From JAZGBC01 sp036444495 (GTDB lineage: Bacteria > Pseudomonadota > Alphaproteobacteria > Kiloniellales > J153): 11,594 bases of DNA. Positions 6,142 through 11,594 of the stretch are shown here, in pieces. Positions within the stretch are counted from its first letter, which is position 1. Each line of letters starts with the position of its first letter. The position numbers and the translations under genes were made by a program. The stretch spans positions 1 through 11,594 of the forward strand of contig JAZGBC010000181.1 of assembly GCA_036444495.1 (NCBI GenBank). Direction: 5' to 3'. The notes beneath the pieces were generated by a model that was not told where the DNA came from, made no database searches, and saw nothing but the letters and a program-made list of their open reading frames with translations.

Positions 6142-6699
6142 CTAGCTGAAGAGCTGGTCGATCTCATCCTGGGAGATGGCGTCTTCGGCGCTCTGCGGGC
6201 CGTCGAGGATGACGCCGCCTTCTATCTGCTGTGGCGCGCCGTCCACTTCCTCGCCGAGTTCCAGGATTTCCTTGCGCCCGCAGATATCGGCCATGTTGTT
6301 CACCCGCTCCTCGACGAACCTGAGCGAGGTGATGATCTTGGAAATACGCTGGCCGGTCAGGTCCTGGAAGCTGCAGGCCTCCATGGCCGCCATGGTCTTC
6401 TCGGTGATCGCGTCGCACAGCCCATCGATCTGGGCGGGCTCGGGGTGCTCGCGCAGCTTCGCGACCTGTGCGTCGATACCTTCGGTCGCGCCCAGGATCG
6501 CGTCGGTCGCGTCCGCGGTCGATTTGACGATGGCGTCCAGGCGGTCGGCCATGCCCTCGAAGGTCGTTGCGCCCTTGCTTTCCTGGGCGATCCCGGCGAT
6601 CTCCTCGCGCAGCCGCTGGATGTAATGGATAAGGCTGCGAACCTCTGTCTGGAGCTGGTGGTCCAGGTCGCTCTGCGCGCCGTTGGGTCCTGCGGTCAT
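6142..6699 (-). CDS. cheZ: Protein phosphatase CheZ
   Basis: The 185-residue product is a CheZ-type phosphatase, which dephosphorylates CheY-P and so resets the flagellar switch signal. A long helical hairpin spans about residues 12-140. The catalytic motif is ACSFQDLTGQRISKI (108-122): D113 and Q117 keep the Asp-x3-Gln spacing of the E. coli pair D143/Q147, with Q117 the residue that positions water. An acidic Pro/Gly-containing linker (147-173) leads to a C-terminal tail ISQDEIDQLFS that should bind CheY. The protein is a little shorter than the E. coli enzyme. AGAGGA lies about 8 bases before the ATG at 6699. It stands apart from other chemotaxis genes here, between hemB and a DUF3105 gene, with its own 182-base upstream region containing a CtrA-like site. 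Confidence 0.9.
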   Translation of the reverse strand: MTAGPNGAQSDLDHQLQTEVRSLIHYIQRLREEIAGIAQESKGATTFEGMADRLDAIVKSTADATDAILGATEGIDAQVAKLREHPEPAQIDGLCDAITEKTMAAMEACSFQDLTGQRISKIITSLRFVEERVNNMADICGRKEILELGEEVDGAPQQIEGGVILDGPQSAEDAISQDEIDQLFS

Positions 6700-6812
6700 G
6701 GTAGCCGTTCCTCTTCGCGACGTGATCGCCGTCCCCGGCCGTCTTTCACGGCGTTGAAGGGCATTGGGCCCGAAGGCTCGCCAGACGTTAACAAGTCAGG
6801 GTGAAGGGATCG

Positions 6813-6827
6813 TTAACTGTTTGTTAT
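6813..6827. promoter_or_regulatory. CtrA-like binding site upstream of cheZ
   Basis: TTAA (6813-6816), 7 bases, then TTAT (6824-6827) matches the CtrA consensus TTAA-N7-TTAA except for one base. It lies about 115 bases before the cheZ start in an AT-rich part of the hemB-cheZ gap. A second GTTAAC (6787-6792) sits nearby. CtrA controls motility and chemotaxis genes in many alphaproteobacteria. A one-mismatch site may arise by chance. Confidence 0.3.
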
Positions 6828-6881
6828 TATGAGATTCTTTAGCCCGGATTTGGGCCGGCACCGGGCCAGGCGGGACGGGGC

Positions 6882-7958
6882 CTAGCCCGATTTCAGGTGC
6901 TCGGCCGCCTCCACGGCGGCATAGGTGAGGACGGCATCCGCCCCGGCGCGCTTGAAGGCCAGCAGGCTCTCCATCACGATCCGGTCGTTGTCCAGCCAGC
7001 CCCGGGCGGCGGCGGCCTTGAGCATGGCGTACTCGCCGCTCACCTGATAGACGAGCGTGGGCACGCCGAAGGCGTCCTTGACCCGGCGCACCACGTCCAG
7101 ATAGGGCAGGCCCGGCTTGACCATGACCATGTCGGCGCCCTCCTGCAGGTCGAGCGCCACCTCGCGCAAGGCCTCGTCCGAGTTGGCCGGGTCCATCTGG
7201 TAGGTCTTCTTGTCGCCGGTGAGGTAGCCGCCCGAACCGACCGCGTCGCGGAAGGGCCCGTAGAAGGCGCTGGCGTACTTGGCCGAGTAGGCCAGGATCT
7301 TGGCCTCCTGGTGGCCGGCGCCGTCCAGCGCCTCGCGAATCGCGCCGATGCGCCCGTCCATCATGTCCGACGGCGCGATCACGTCGCAGCCGGCCGCGGC
7401 TTGGACCAGGGCCTGGCCGCACAGCATCTCGACCGTCTCGTCGTTCAGGATCTGGCCGTCGCGCACCAGCCCGTCGTGGCCGTCGCTGTTGTAGGGGTCG
7501 AGCGCCACGTCGCAGATGATGCCCAGGTCCGGATGCGCCGCCTTGACCAGACGGATGGCCCGGCAGACCAGGTTGTCCGGGTCGATCGCCTCGGCGCAAT
7601 CGGGCGTGCGTTGGGCCGCATCGATGTGCGGGAAGAGGGCGACCGCCGGGATGCCCAACTCCGCCGCCGGGCCCAGCGCATCAACCAGCCGGTCCAGGCC
7701 ATAGCGCCGCACGCCGGGCATGGACTCGACCTCGCTTTCGCCGTTCGCCTGCTGCAGGAAGACGGGCCAGATCAGATCCTCGATCCCCAGGCGGCTCTCC
7801 GCCACCAGCGCCCGCGTCCAACCCTGGCTCCGGTTGCGCCGCATGCGCACTTGCGGGTAGGCGCCGAGCGCCGCCGGCGCGCGCGCGCTGGGTACGGCCT
7901 CCGCCCCGTCGGGAATCGCGCGCAGGAAGGGATTGGCTTTGGTCTTGGGGCTTGCCAT
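6882..7958 (-). CDS. hemB: Delta-aminolevulinic acid dehydratase (porphobilinogen synthase)
   Basis: This 358-residue enzyme joins two 5-aminolevulinate molecules to porphobilinogen, the second common step of haem, chlorophyll and corrin synthesis. It has the expected TIM barrel. The active-site lysines are K227 (in YSAKYASAFYGPFRDA) and K281 (in MVMVKPGLPYLD); K281 is the usual Schiff-base lysine. The metal-site segment DVALDPYNSDGHDG (150-163) has aspartates where zinc enzymes have cysteines, so this is the zinc-independent, magnesium-responsive class usual in alphaproteobacteria. The first 35 residues form a variable N-terminal arm. The ATG at 7958 has a weak GAGAAAG upstream. It follows metA on the same strand after 146 bases. 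A GCCCGG/CCGGGC dyad after the stop (6842-6866) lacks a T-tract and is not called as a terminator. Confidence 0.97.
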   Translation of the reverse strand: MASPKTKANPFLRAIPDGAEAVPSARAPAALGAYPQVRMRRNRSQGWTRALVAESRLGIEDLIWPVFLQQANGESEVESMPGVRRYGLDRLVDALGPAAELGIPAVALFPHIDAAQRTPDCAEAIDPDNLVCRAIRLVKAAHPDLGIICDVALDPYNSDGHDGLVRDGQILNDETVEMLCGQALVQAAAGCDVIAPSDMMDGRIGAIREALDGAGHQEAKILAYSAKYASAFYGPFRDAVGSGGYLTGDKKTYQMDPANSDEALREVALDLQEGADMVMVKPGLPYLDVVRRVKDAFGVPTLVYQVSGEYAMLKAAAARGWLDNDRIVMESLLAFKRAGADAVLTYAAVEAAEHLKSG

Positions 7959-8104
7959 GGCTTTCTCGGACCGGGCGATCGAGCCGCGCGATTACGCGCC
8001 TGCTTTCTCACGGGCCAGTTTAGGACTCCTCCCGCGCGGCAACAAGCGCCGCACGGCTGCCCTGCCAGGTATCGATCCAATCGGGTTAAGCAAAGGTAAA
8101 AGTG

Positions 8105-9073
8105 CTAGCCGATCTGTTCCAGATCGGAGCCTGCCCGGGCCTCGCTCTCATCGGTCGCCTCGCCGATGCGGGCGATGTCGTAGGGCATGTTCTCGTAGAT
8201 TTCGTAGATCCAGTTCCAGAACAGGAGATGCGCGTAGGCGCGCCACTGGTTGACCGGATCCTTGCCCGGGTCGTCGTCCGGGAAGTAGTTCTTCGGAACG
8301 TCGATTTCGGCGCCCGCCGCCAGGTCGCGCTCGTACTCGCCTTTCAGCGTGTCGGCGTCGTATTCCAGGTGGTTGAACATATAGACCGCCCGGTGCTCCC
8401 GGTCCTCCATGAGGCAGAGGCCGGCCTCGGGCGATTCGGCCAGGATGGTCAGGCCCGGCTTGTCCGGGATGTCCTCATGGCGCACCTCGGTGTGGCGCGA
8501 GACGGGTATCGAGAATTCGTCGTTGAAGCCCCTGAGCAGGCCCGAGCCGTGGTTGACGATGTGATGCCGGAAGATGCCGAACATCTTGCGCTCCAGTTCG
8601 TACTTGGGCACGCCGTGGAAGTGATTGAGCGCCGCCTGCGCGCCCCAGCAGAGGTGGAAGCTGCGGAACACGTGGGTGAGCGACCAGTCGAGGATTTGGG
8701 TCAGCTCGTCCCAGTACTCGACCTCCTCGAAGGGCAGGGTCTCGATCGGCGCGCCGGTGACGATCAGGCCGTCGAACTTCTCGTGCTTGACCTCGTCCCA
8801 GGTGTGATAGAAGTCGATCAGGTGCCGCTCGGGCACGTTCCTGGACTTGTAGGAGCCCGTGTTCAGCAGGGTCATCTCGACCTGCAGCGGCGTGCTGCCC
8901 ACGACGCGCGCGATCTGGGTCTCGGTGCGGATCTTGTCGGGCATCAGGTTGAGCAGCGCGATCCGCAGGGGGCGGATGTCCTGCCGGATCGCGTCCGACT
9001 CCTTGATGACCTCGACGCCTTCCTGTTCCAGGATCCGGCGGGCCGGCAGATCGTTTGGAATCTTGATCGGCAT
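8105..9073 (-). CDS. metA: Homoserine O-acyltransferase (MetA), predicted acetyl-CoA specific
   Basis: The 322-residue product aligns residue for residue with the numbering of E. coli MetA. The nucleophile is C142 in HLCWGAQAAL; the partners are H235 and E237 in MFNHLEYD. Residue 111, in GAPIETLPF, is glutamate. In this family glutamate at 111 goes with acetyl-CoA and glycine with succinyl-CoA, so it should make O-acetylhomoserine, the entry to methionine synthesis by direct sulfhydrylation. The C-terminal acidic tail (about 305-322) is variable. The ATG at 9073 is preceded by GGGAAA. The leader carries a SAM-II riboswitch and an intrinsic terminator, so expression should fall when SAM is plentiful. 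hemB lies downstream on the same strand but the 146-base gap leaves cotranscription open. Confidence 0.96.
   Translation of the reverse strand: MPIKIPNDLPARRILEQEGVEVIKESDAIRQDIRPLRIALLNLMPDKIRTETQIARVVGSTPLQVEMTLLNTGSYKSRNVPERHLIDFYHTWDEVKHEKFDGLIVTGAPIETLPFEEVEYWDELTQILDWSLTHVFRSFHLCWGAQAALNHFHGVPKYELERKMFGIFRHHIVNHGSGLLRGFNDEFSIPVSRHTEVRHEDIPDKPGLTILAESPEAGLCLMEDREHRAVYMFNHLEYDADTLKGEYERDLAAGAEIDVPKNYFPDDDPGKDPVNQWRAYAHLLFWNWIYEIYENMPYDIARIGEATDESEARAGSDLEQIG
8109..8127 (-). repeat. Perfect 8-bp inverted repeat at the 3' end of metA
   Basis: CCGATCTG (8109-8116) and CAGATCGG (8120-8127) are perfect reverse complements with a 3-base loop, inside the last codons of metA (SDLEQIG). On the minus strand the hairpin is followed by CTAGCACTTTT, so the T-run starts about 7 bases beyond the stem. 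It could act as a weak terminator or mRNA 3' end stabiliser. Confidence 0.4.
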
Positions 9074-9162
9074 GGGCGACTAGGTTTCCCTTTCCCCTAT
9101 CTTCGCTCAAGTGCCACCTGGCGGCCCGAGGTTCAACCCTTCGTGGGCGCGGCCCGGAAGGT

Positions 9163-9196
9163 AAAAAACACCGCCACGGCCTGAAAGCCGGGCGGT
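9163..9196 (-). terminator. Intrinsic terminator in the metA leader (riboswitch expression platform)
   Basis: On the minus strand ACCGCC-CGGC (9196-9187), a 6-base loop, then GCCG-T-GGCGGT (9180-9170) make a 10-bp GC-rich stem with one bulged T, followed by G and six T (9168-9163). This is a textbook intrinsic terminator. It begins 4 bases after the riboswitch and lies about 90 bases before the metA start, so it must control metA, not end another gene. CCGC of its 5' arm (9195-9192) can instead pair with GCGG (9205-9202) at the riboswitch 3' edge, a possible weak antiterminator. Confidence 0.85.
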
Positions 9197-9200
9197 TGTG

Positions 9201-9260
9201 TCCGCTCGCTTTAGCCGCATTTTTTTGAGCGCCCGCAAGCTAAGCTTCAAATCGGCGCTA
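9201..9260 (-). promoter_or_regulatory. SAM-II (SAM_alpha) riboswitch upstream of metA
   Basis: Reading leftward: P1 is AGCGCC (9259-9254) with GGCGCT (9233-9228), a perfect 6-bp stem. Its loop opens with the conserved GATTTG (9253-9248) and ends with GCTTGC (9240-9235). After P1 comes an A-rich strand (9227-9220) and the conserved GCTAAA (9215-9210). Loop and 3' tail can form the SAM-II pseudoknot: TTGC (9238-9235) with GCGG (9218-9215), and GCTT (9245-9242) with AAGC (9211-9208). SAM-II is the usual S-adenosylmethionine sensor before metA, metX and metZ in alphaproteobacteria. With the terminator just downstream, SAM binding should favour termination. Confidence 0.88.
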
Positions 9261-9267
9261 GGGTCCT

Positions 9268-9296
9268 AGACAAGCCCAGAGATGTCCGCCTGTCAA
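9268..9296 (-). promoter_or_regulatory. Promoter of metA
   Basis: On the minus strand a perfect -35 TTGACA (9296-9291) is followed after 17 bases by a weak -10 TTGTCT (9273-9268). The predicted start, about 9261, falls exactly at the first base of the riboswitch, which supports the assignment. Confidence 0.55.
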
Positions 9297-9320
9297 GGCG
9301 CTGCCCCCTCGATTGACAGG
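9289..9320. repeat. Perfect 8-bp inverted repeat joining two divergent -35 boxes
   Basis: CCTGTCAA (9289-9296) and TTGACAGG (9313-9320) are perfect reverse complements 16 bases apart. The inner six bases of each arm are the -35 boxes of the metA and acyl-CoA dehydrogenase promoters; the match extends two bases beyond each box. Confidence 0.6.
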
Positions 9321-9340
9321 CCCCGCGCGCCAGCTATCAT
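9313..9340 (+). promoter_or_regulatory. Sigma-70-type promoter of the valine-catabolic genes
   Basis: A perfect -35 TTGACA (9313-9318), a 16-base spacer and TATCAT (9335-9340, 5 of 6 to TATAAT) give the best promoter in the window. Transcription would start near 9347, leaving a leader of about 30 bases before the ATG at 9377. Confidence 0.7.
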
Positions 9341-9376
9341 CGACCGCAGATTTCCGGCTCTTTTCGGCGGTTTCCC

Positions 9377-10516
9377 ATGGATTTCGAACTCAGCGAGGAA
9401 CAGCGCGCCTTCCGGGACACGGCGCGCGACTTCGCCGCCAAGGAGATGGCGCCCCAGGCCGCGCGCTGGGACGAGGAGAAGATTTTTCCCGAGGAGACCC
9501 TGCGCCAGGCGGCGGCCCTGGGCTTCGCCGGCATCTACCTGTCAGAGGAGGTGGGCGGGTCGAATCTCAGCCGCCTGGACGGGGCGATCCTCTTCGAGGA
9601 GCTGGCCGCCGGCTGCACCTCGACGGCGGCCTATATATCGATCCACAACATGGTGGCCTGGATGATCGACCGCTTCGGCGGCGAGGCGCAGCGCCAACGC
9701 TTCGTGCCGCCGCTGGCCAGCATGGAGCACTTCGGCAGCTACTGCCTGACCGAGCCCGGGGCGGGCTCGGACGCCGGCTCCCTCAGCACGCGGGCCCGGC
9801 GCGAGGGGGACGACTACCTGCTCAACGGCTCCAAGGCCTTCGTCTCCGGCGGCGGGCGCAGCGACATCTACGTGGTCATGTGCCGCACCGGCGGCGAGGG
9901 GCCCAAGGGCGTCTCCAGCCTCATCGTGCCCAGCGATACCCCGGGCCTGTCCTTCGGCAAGCAGGAGAGGAAGCTGGGCTGGAACAGCCAGCCCACCGCC
10001 ATGCTGAATTTCGCGGACGCCCGGGTCCCGGTGGCCAACCGCCTGGGCGAAGAGGGCGAGGGCTTCAAGATCGCCATGATGGGTCTGGACGGCGGGCGCA
10101 TCAACATCGCGGCCTGCTCCGTCGGCGCGGCGCGCGTCTGCCTGGAGGCGGCACGCGAGTACATGCTGACCCGCAAGCAGTTCGGCCAGACGCTGTCGCA
10201 GTTCCAGGCGCTGCGTTTCCGCCTGGCCGACATGGCCACCGAGTTGGAGGCGGCGCGGCTCATGGTGCACCAGGCGGCCGTCAAGCTGGACCGGGGCGAC
10301 CCCGAGGCCACTCAGTACTGCGCCATGGCCAAGCGCTTCGCCACCGACGTGGGCTTCCAGGTCTGCAACGAGGCCCTGCAGTTGCACGGTGGCTACGGCT
10401 ACCTGCGGGACTTCCCCATCGAGCGTCATATGCGCGACGTGCGGGTGCATCAGATCCTGGAGGGCACCAACGAGATCATGCGCGTCATTATCGCGCGCCG
10501 CCTGCTCGGCGATTGA
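9377..10516 (+). CDS. Acyl-CoA dehydrogenase, isobutyryl-CoA dehydrogenase type
   Basis: The 379-residue product is a full-length FAD acyl-CoA dehydrogenase that should introduce the alpha-beta double bond and pass electrons to ETF. The N-terminal helical domain begins FELSEEQRAFRDTARDFA. The middle domain has the signature CLTEPGAGSDAGS (123-135) and KAFVSGGG (153-160). The C-terminal domain has RKQFGQTLSQFQ (266-277), LQLHGGYGY (335-342) and the catalytic base E362 in QILEGTNEIM. The sequence resembles isobutyryl-CoA dehydrogenases (ACAD8-like), and the next gene is 3-hydroxyisobutyryl-CoA hydrolase, which fits valine breakdown; short branched or 2-methylbutyryl substrates remain possible. 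The ATG at 9377 lies just after a GGCGG ribosome site and about 30 bases after a strong promoter. Confidence 0.92.
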   Translation: MDFELSEEQRAFRDTARDFAAKEMAPQAARWDEEKIFPEETLRQAAALGFAGIYLSEEVGGSNLSRLDGAILFEELAAGCTSTAAYISIHNMVAWMIDRFGGEAQRQRFVPPLASMEHFGSYCLTEPGAGSDAGSLSTRARREGDDYLLNGSKAFVSGGGRSDIYVVMCRTGGEGPKGVSSLIVPSDTPGLSFGKQERKLGWNSQPTAMLNFADARVPVANRLGEEGEGFKIAMMGLDGGRINIAACSVGAARVCLEAAREYMLTRKQFGQTLSQFQALRFRLADMATELEAARLMVHQAAVKLDRGDPEATQYCAMAKRFATDVGFQVCNEALQLHGGYGYLRDFPIERHMRDVRVHQILEGTNEIMRVIIARRLLGD

Positions 10517-10536
10517 TTGGTGGGGCGATTGATTGG
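10508..10536 (+). repeat. Near-tandem 16-bp duplication at the dehydrogenase-hydrolase junction
   Basis: GGCGATTGATTGG occurs at 10508-10520 and again at 10524-10536, a 16-base period with 13 identical bases. The first copy contains the dehydrogenase stop (TGA, 10514-10516); the second lies in the short gap before the hydrolase start. Confidence 0.8.
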
Positions 10537-10537
10537 C

Positions 10538-11594
10538 GTGGACGAGGTGCGGGACATCATCTTCGAGCGGCGCGGGGCCGTGGGCTTCGCGGCCATCAAC
10601 CGGCCCAAGGTGCTCAACGCCATGACGCTGGAGATGTTCGGGGCCTTCGACGCGCAATTGGCCGCCTGGGCGGAGGCTCCGGGCATCCGGGCGGTGGTGG
10701 CCTCGGGCGCCGGCGACCGGGCCTTCTGCGCCGGCGGGGACATCCGCTCCATCTACAAGTCGGGCCGGGAGGGCACGACTCTCACGGCCGACATGTTTCG
10801 CGTGGAATACACCCTTAACCGGCGCATCAAGACCCTCAGCAAGCCCTACATCGCGCTCGTCGACGGCATCGCCATGGGCGGCGGCGTCGGGGTCGCGGTG
10901 CACGGCAGCCACCGGGTGGTGACCGAGCGCACGCTCTTCGCCATGCCCGAGACGGCGATCGGCCTGTTCCCCGACATCGGCGCCTCCTACTTCCTGCCGC
11001 GCATGCCGGGCGAGCTGGGCAGGTACCTGGGCCTGACCGGCGCCCGGCTGAAGGCCGCCGACTGCCTCTACGCCGGGGTCGGCACCCACTACGTGGAAAG
11101 CGCCAGGCTGGGGGAACTCGAGACCGCACTGGCCGAGGCGGATTGGGACGACGACGACCCAGAGGCCCTGGCCAGCGCGGCCGTTGGCCGCTTTGCCGGC
11201 GATCCGGGTCCGCCGCCGCTCGCCCAAGAGCGCGAGGCCATCGACCGCTGCTTCGCCGGGGAGAGCGTCGAGGCGATCCTGGCGGCGCTGGAGGCCGAGG
11301 GCGGGGACTGGGCCGAAAAGACGCTCGCCACCCTGCGCGGCTGCTCGCCGACCAGCCTCAAGGTGACCTTCGAGCAACTGCGCCGCGGCGCGTCCCTCGA
11401 TTTCGACGCGGCCATGGTCATGGAATACCGCTGGAGCCAGGCCTTCATGGCGGGCCATGATTTTTACGAGGGGGTGCGCGCGGCGGTGATCGACAAGGAC
11501 AAGGCCCCGGCCTGGGCGCCCGACAGCCTGGGGGCGGTGACGCCCGAGCTGGTGGAAGCCCACTTCGCGCCGCTCGGCGCGCGCGATCTGGCGT
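10538..11594 (+). CDS. 3-hydroxyisobutyryl-CoA hydrolase (3' end outside window)
   Basis: The reading frame is open to the window edge, giving 352 residues of a crotonase-fold protein. AFCAGGDIRSIY (62-73) and GIAMGGGVGVA (110-120) build the oxyanion hole. In MPETAIGLFPDIGASYFLPR (136-155), E138 and D146 keep the spacing of the catalytic Glu/Asp pair in mammalian HIBCH. Together with the longer C-terminal region these separate it from simple enoyl-CoA hydratases. It would release 3-hydroxyisobutyrate in valine degradation, after the dehydrogenase and a hydratase. No ATG is near: in-frame starts after the dehydrogenase stop are TTG 10517, GTG 10520, TTG 10529 and GTG 10538. I choose GTG 10538 because family similarity begins just after it; GGTGGGG (10519-10525) is the nearest ribosome-site-like sequence. 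TTG 10529 is the main alternative. The same strand and 21-base gap point to an operon with the dehydrogenase. Confidence 0.92.
   Translation, partial: MDEVRDIIFERRGAVGFAAINRPKVLNAMTLEMFGAFDAQLAAWAEAPGIRAVVASGAGDRAFCAGGDIRSIYKSGREGTTLTADMFRVEYTLNRRIKTLSKPYIALVDGIAMGGGVGVAVHGSHRVVTERTLFAMPETAIGLFPDIGASYFLPRMPGELGRYLGLTGARLKAADCLYAGVGTHYVESARLGELETALAEADWDDDDPEALASAAVGRFAGDPGPPPLAQEREAIDRCFAGESVEAILAALEAEGGDWAEKTLATLRGCSPTSLKVTFEQLRRGASLDFDAAMVMEYRWSQAFMAGHDFYEGVRAAVIDKDKAPAWAPDSLGAVTPELVEAHFAPLGARDLA

Noticed and set aside
6118..6145. TTCGAATC and GTCGAGTC near the cheZ stop resemble a tRNA T-loop
   Set aside because: No acceptor stem, anticodon arm or second half can be assembled around it on either strand, and part of it overlaps the cheZ 3' end.
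6842..6866. GCCCGG/CCGGGC dyad after hemB as a terminator
   Set aside because: The stem is short, the loop is 13 bases and the following minus-strand sequence (TAAAGAATCTC) has no T-tract.
9542..11563. A 673-codon open frame on the minus strand opposite the valine-catabolic genes
   Set aside because: Same GC-driven shadow. The plus-strand frames have conserved catalytic motifs.

Overview
The window reads as ordinary chromosomal DNA of a GC-rich alphaproteobacterium, most likely a Rhodospirillales-type lineage. The reasons are a metA leader of the SAM-II (SAM_alpha) riboswitch type, a zinc-free porphobilinogen synthase, an alphaproteobacterial-type CheZ, and an ornithine decarboxylase with a long structured leader. 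The order-level placement is inference. I see no mobile element, CRISPR array, rRNA or tRNA, and no clear accessory island.

Layout. Bases 1-718 (minus strand): the start of an FAD-dependent monooxygenase, cut by the window edge and apparently starting at ATT, behind an OsmC-family protein. A 411-base divergent region (719-1129) follows. Bases 1130-3958 (plus): a family III CoA-transferase (CaiB/BaiF) and malonyl-CoA decarboxylase. Bases 3959-5368 (plus): a structured leader of about 170 bases with a possible 33-codon upstream ORF, then an ornithine/lysine decarboxylase-like PLP enzyme. Bases 5375-9073 (minus): a membrane-anchored DUF3105 protein, CheZ, HemB and MetA. Bases 9074-9376 are a dense divergent control region. 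Towards metA it holds a promoter, a SAM-II riboswitch and an intrinsic terminator; towards the valine genes it holds a good sigma-70 promoter. Bases 9377-11594 (plus): an isobutyryl-CoA-type acyl-CoA dehydrogenase, then a 3-hydroxyisobutyryl-CoA hydrolase that runs off the window.

How the genes work together. The last two genes are consecutive valine-catabolic functions and form a likely operon. CoA-transferase plus malonyl-CoA decarboxylase could activate and decarboxylate a dicarboxylate such as malonate, but the substrate cannot be read from the sequence. MetA starts methionine synthesis and is probably switched off by SAM through early transcription termination. HemB serves tetrapyrrole synthesis and CheZ resets chemotaxis signalling.

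The most interesting signals are non-coding: the riboswitch and terminator before metA, the leader before the decarboxylase (with a hairpin that hides its ribosome binding site and a small upstream ORF), a perfect dyad that joins two divergent promoters, and a CtrA-like site before cheZ. I did not find a clearly novel multi-gene system.
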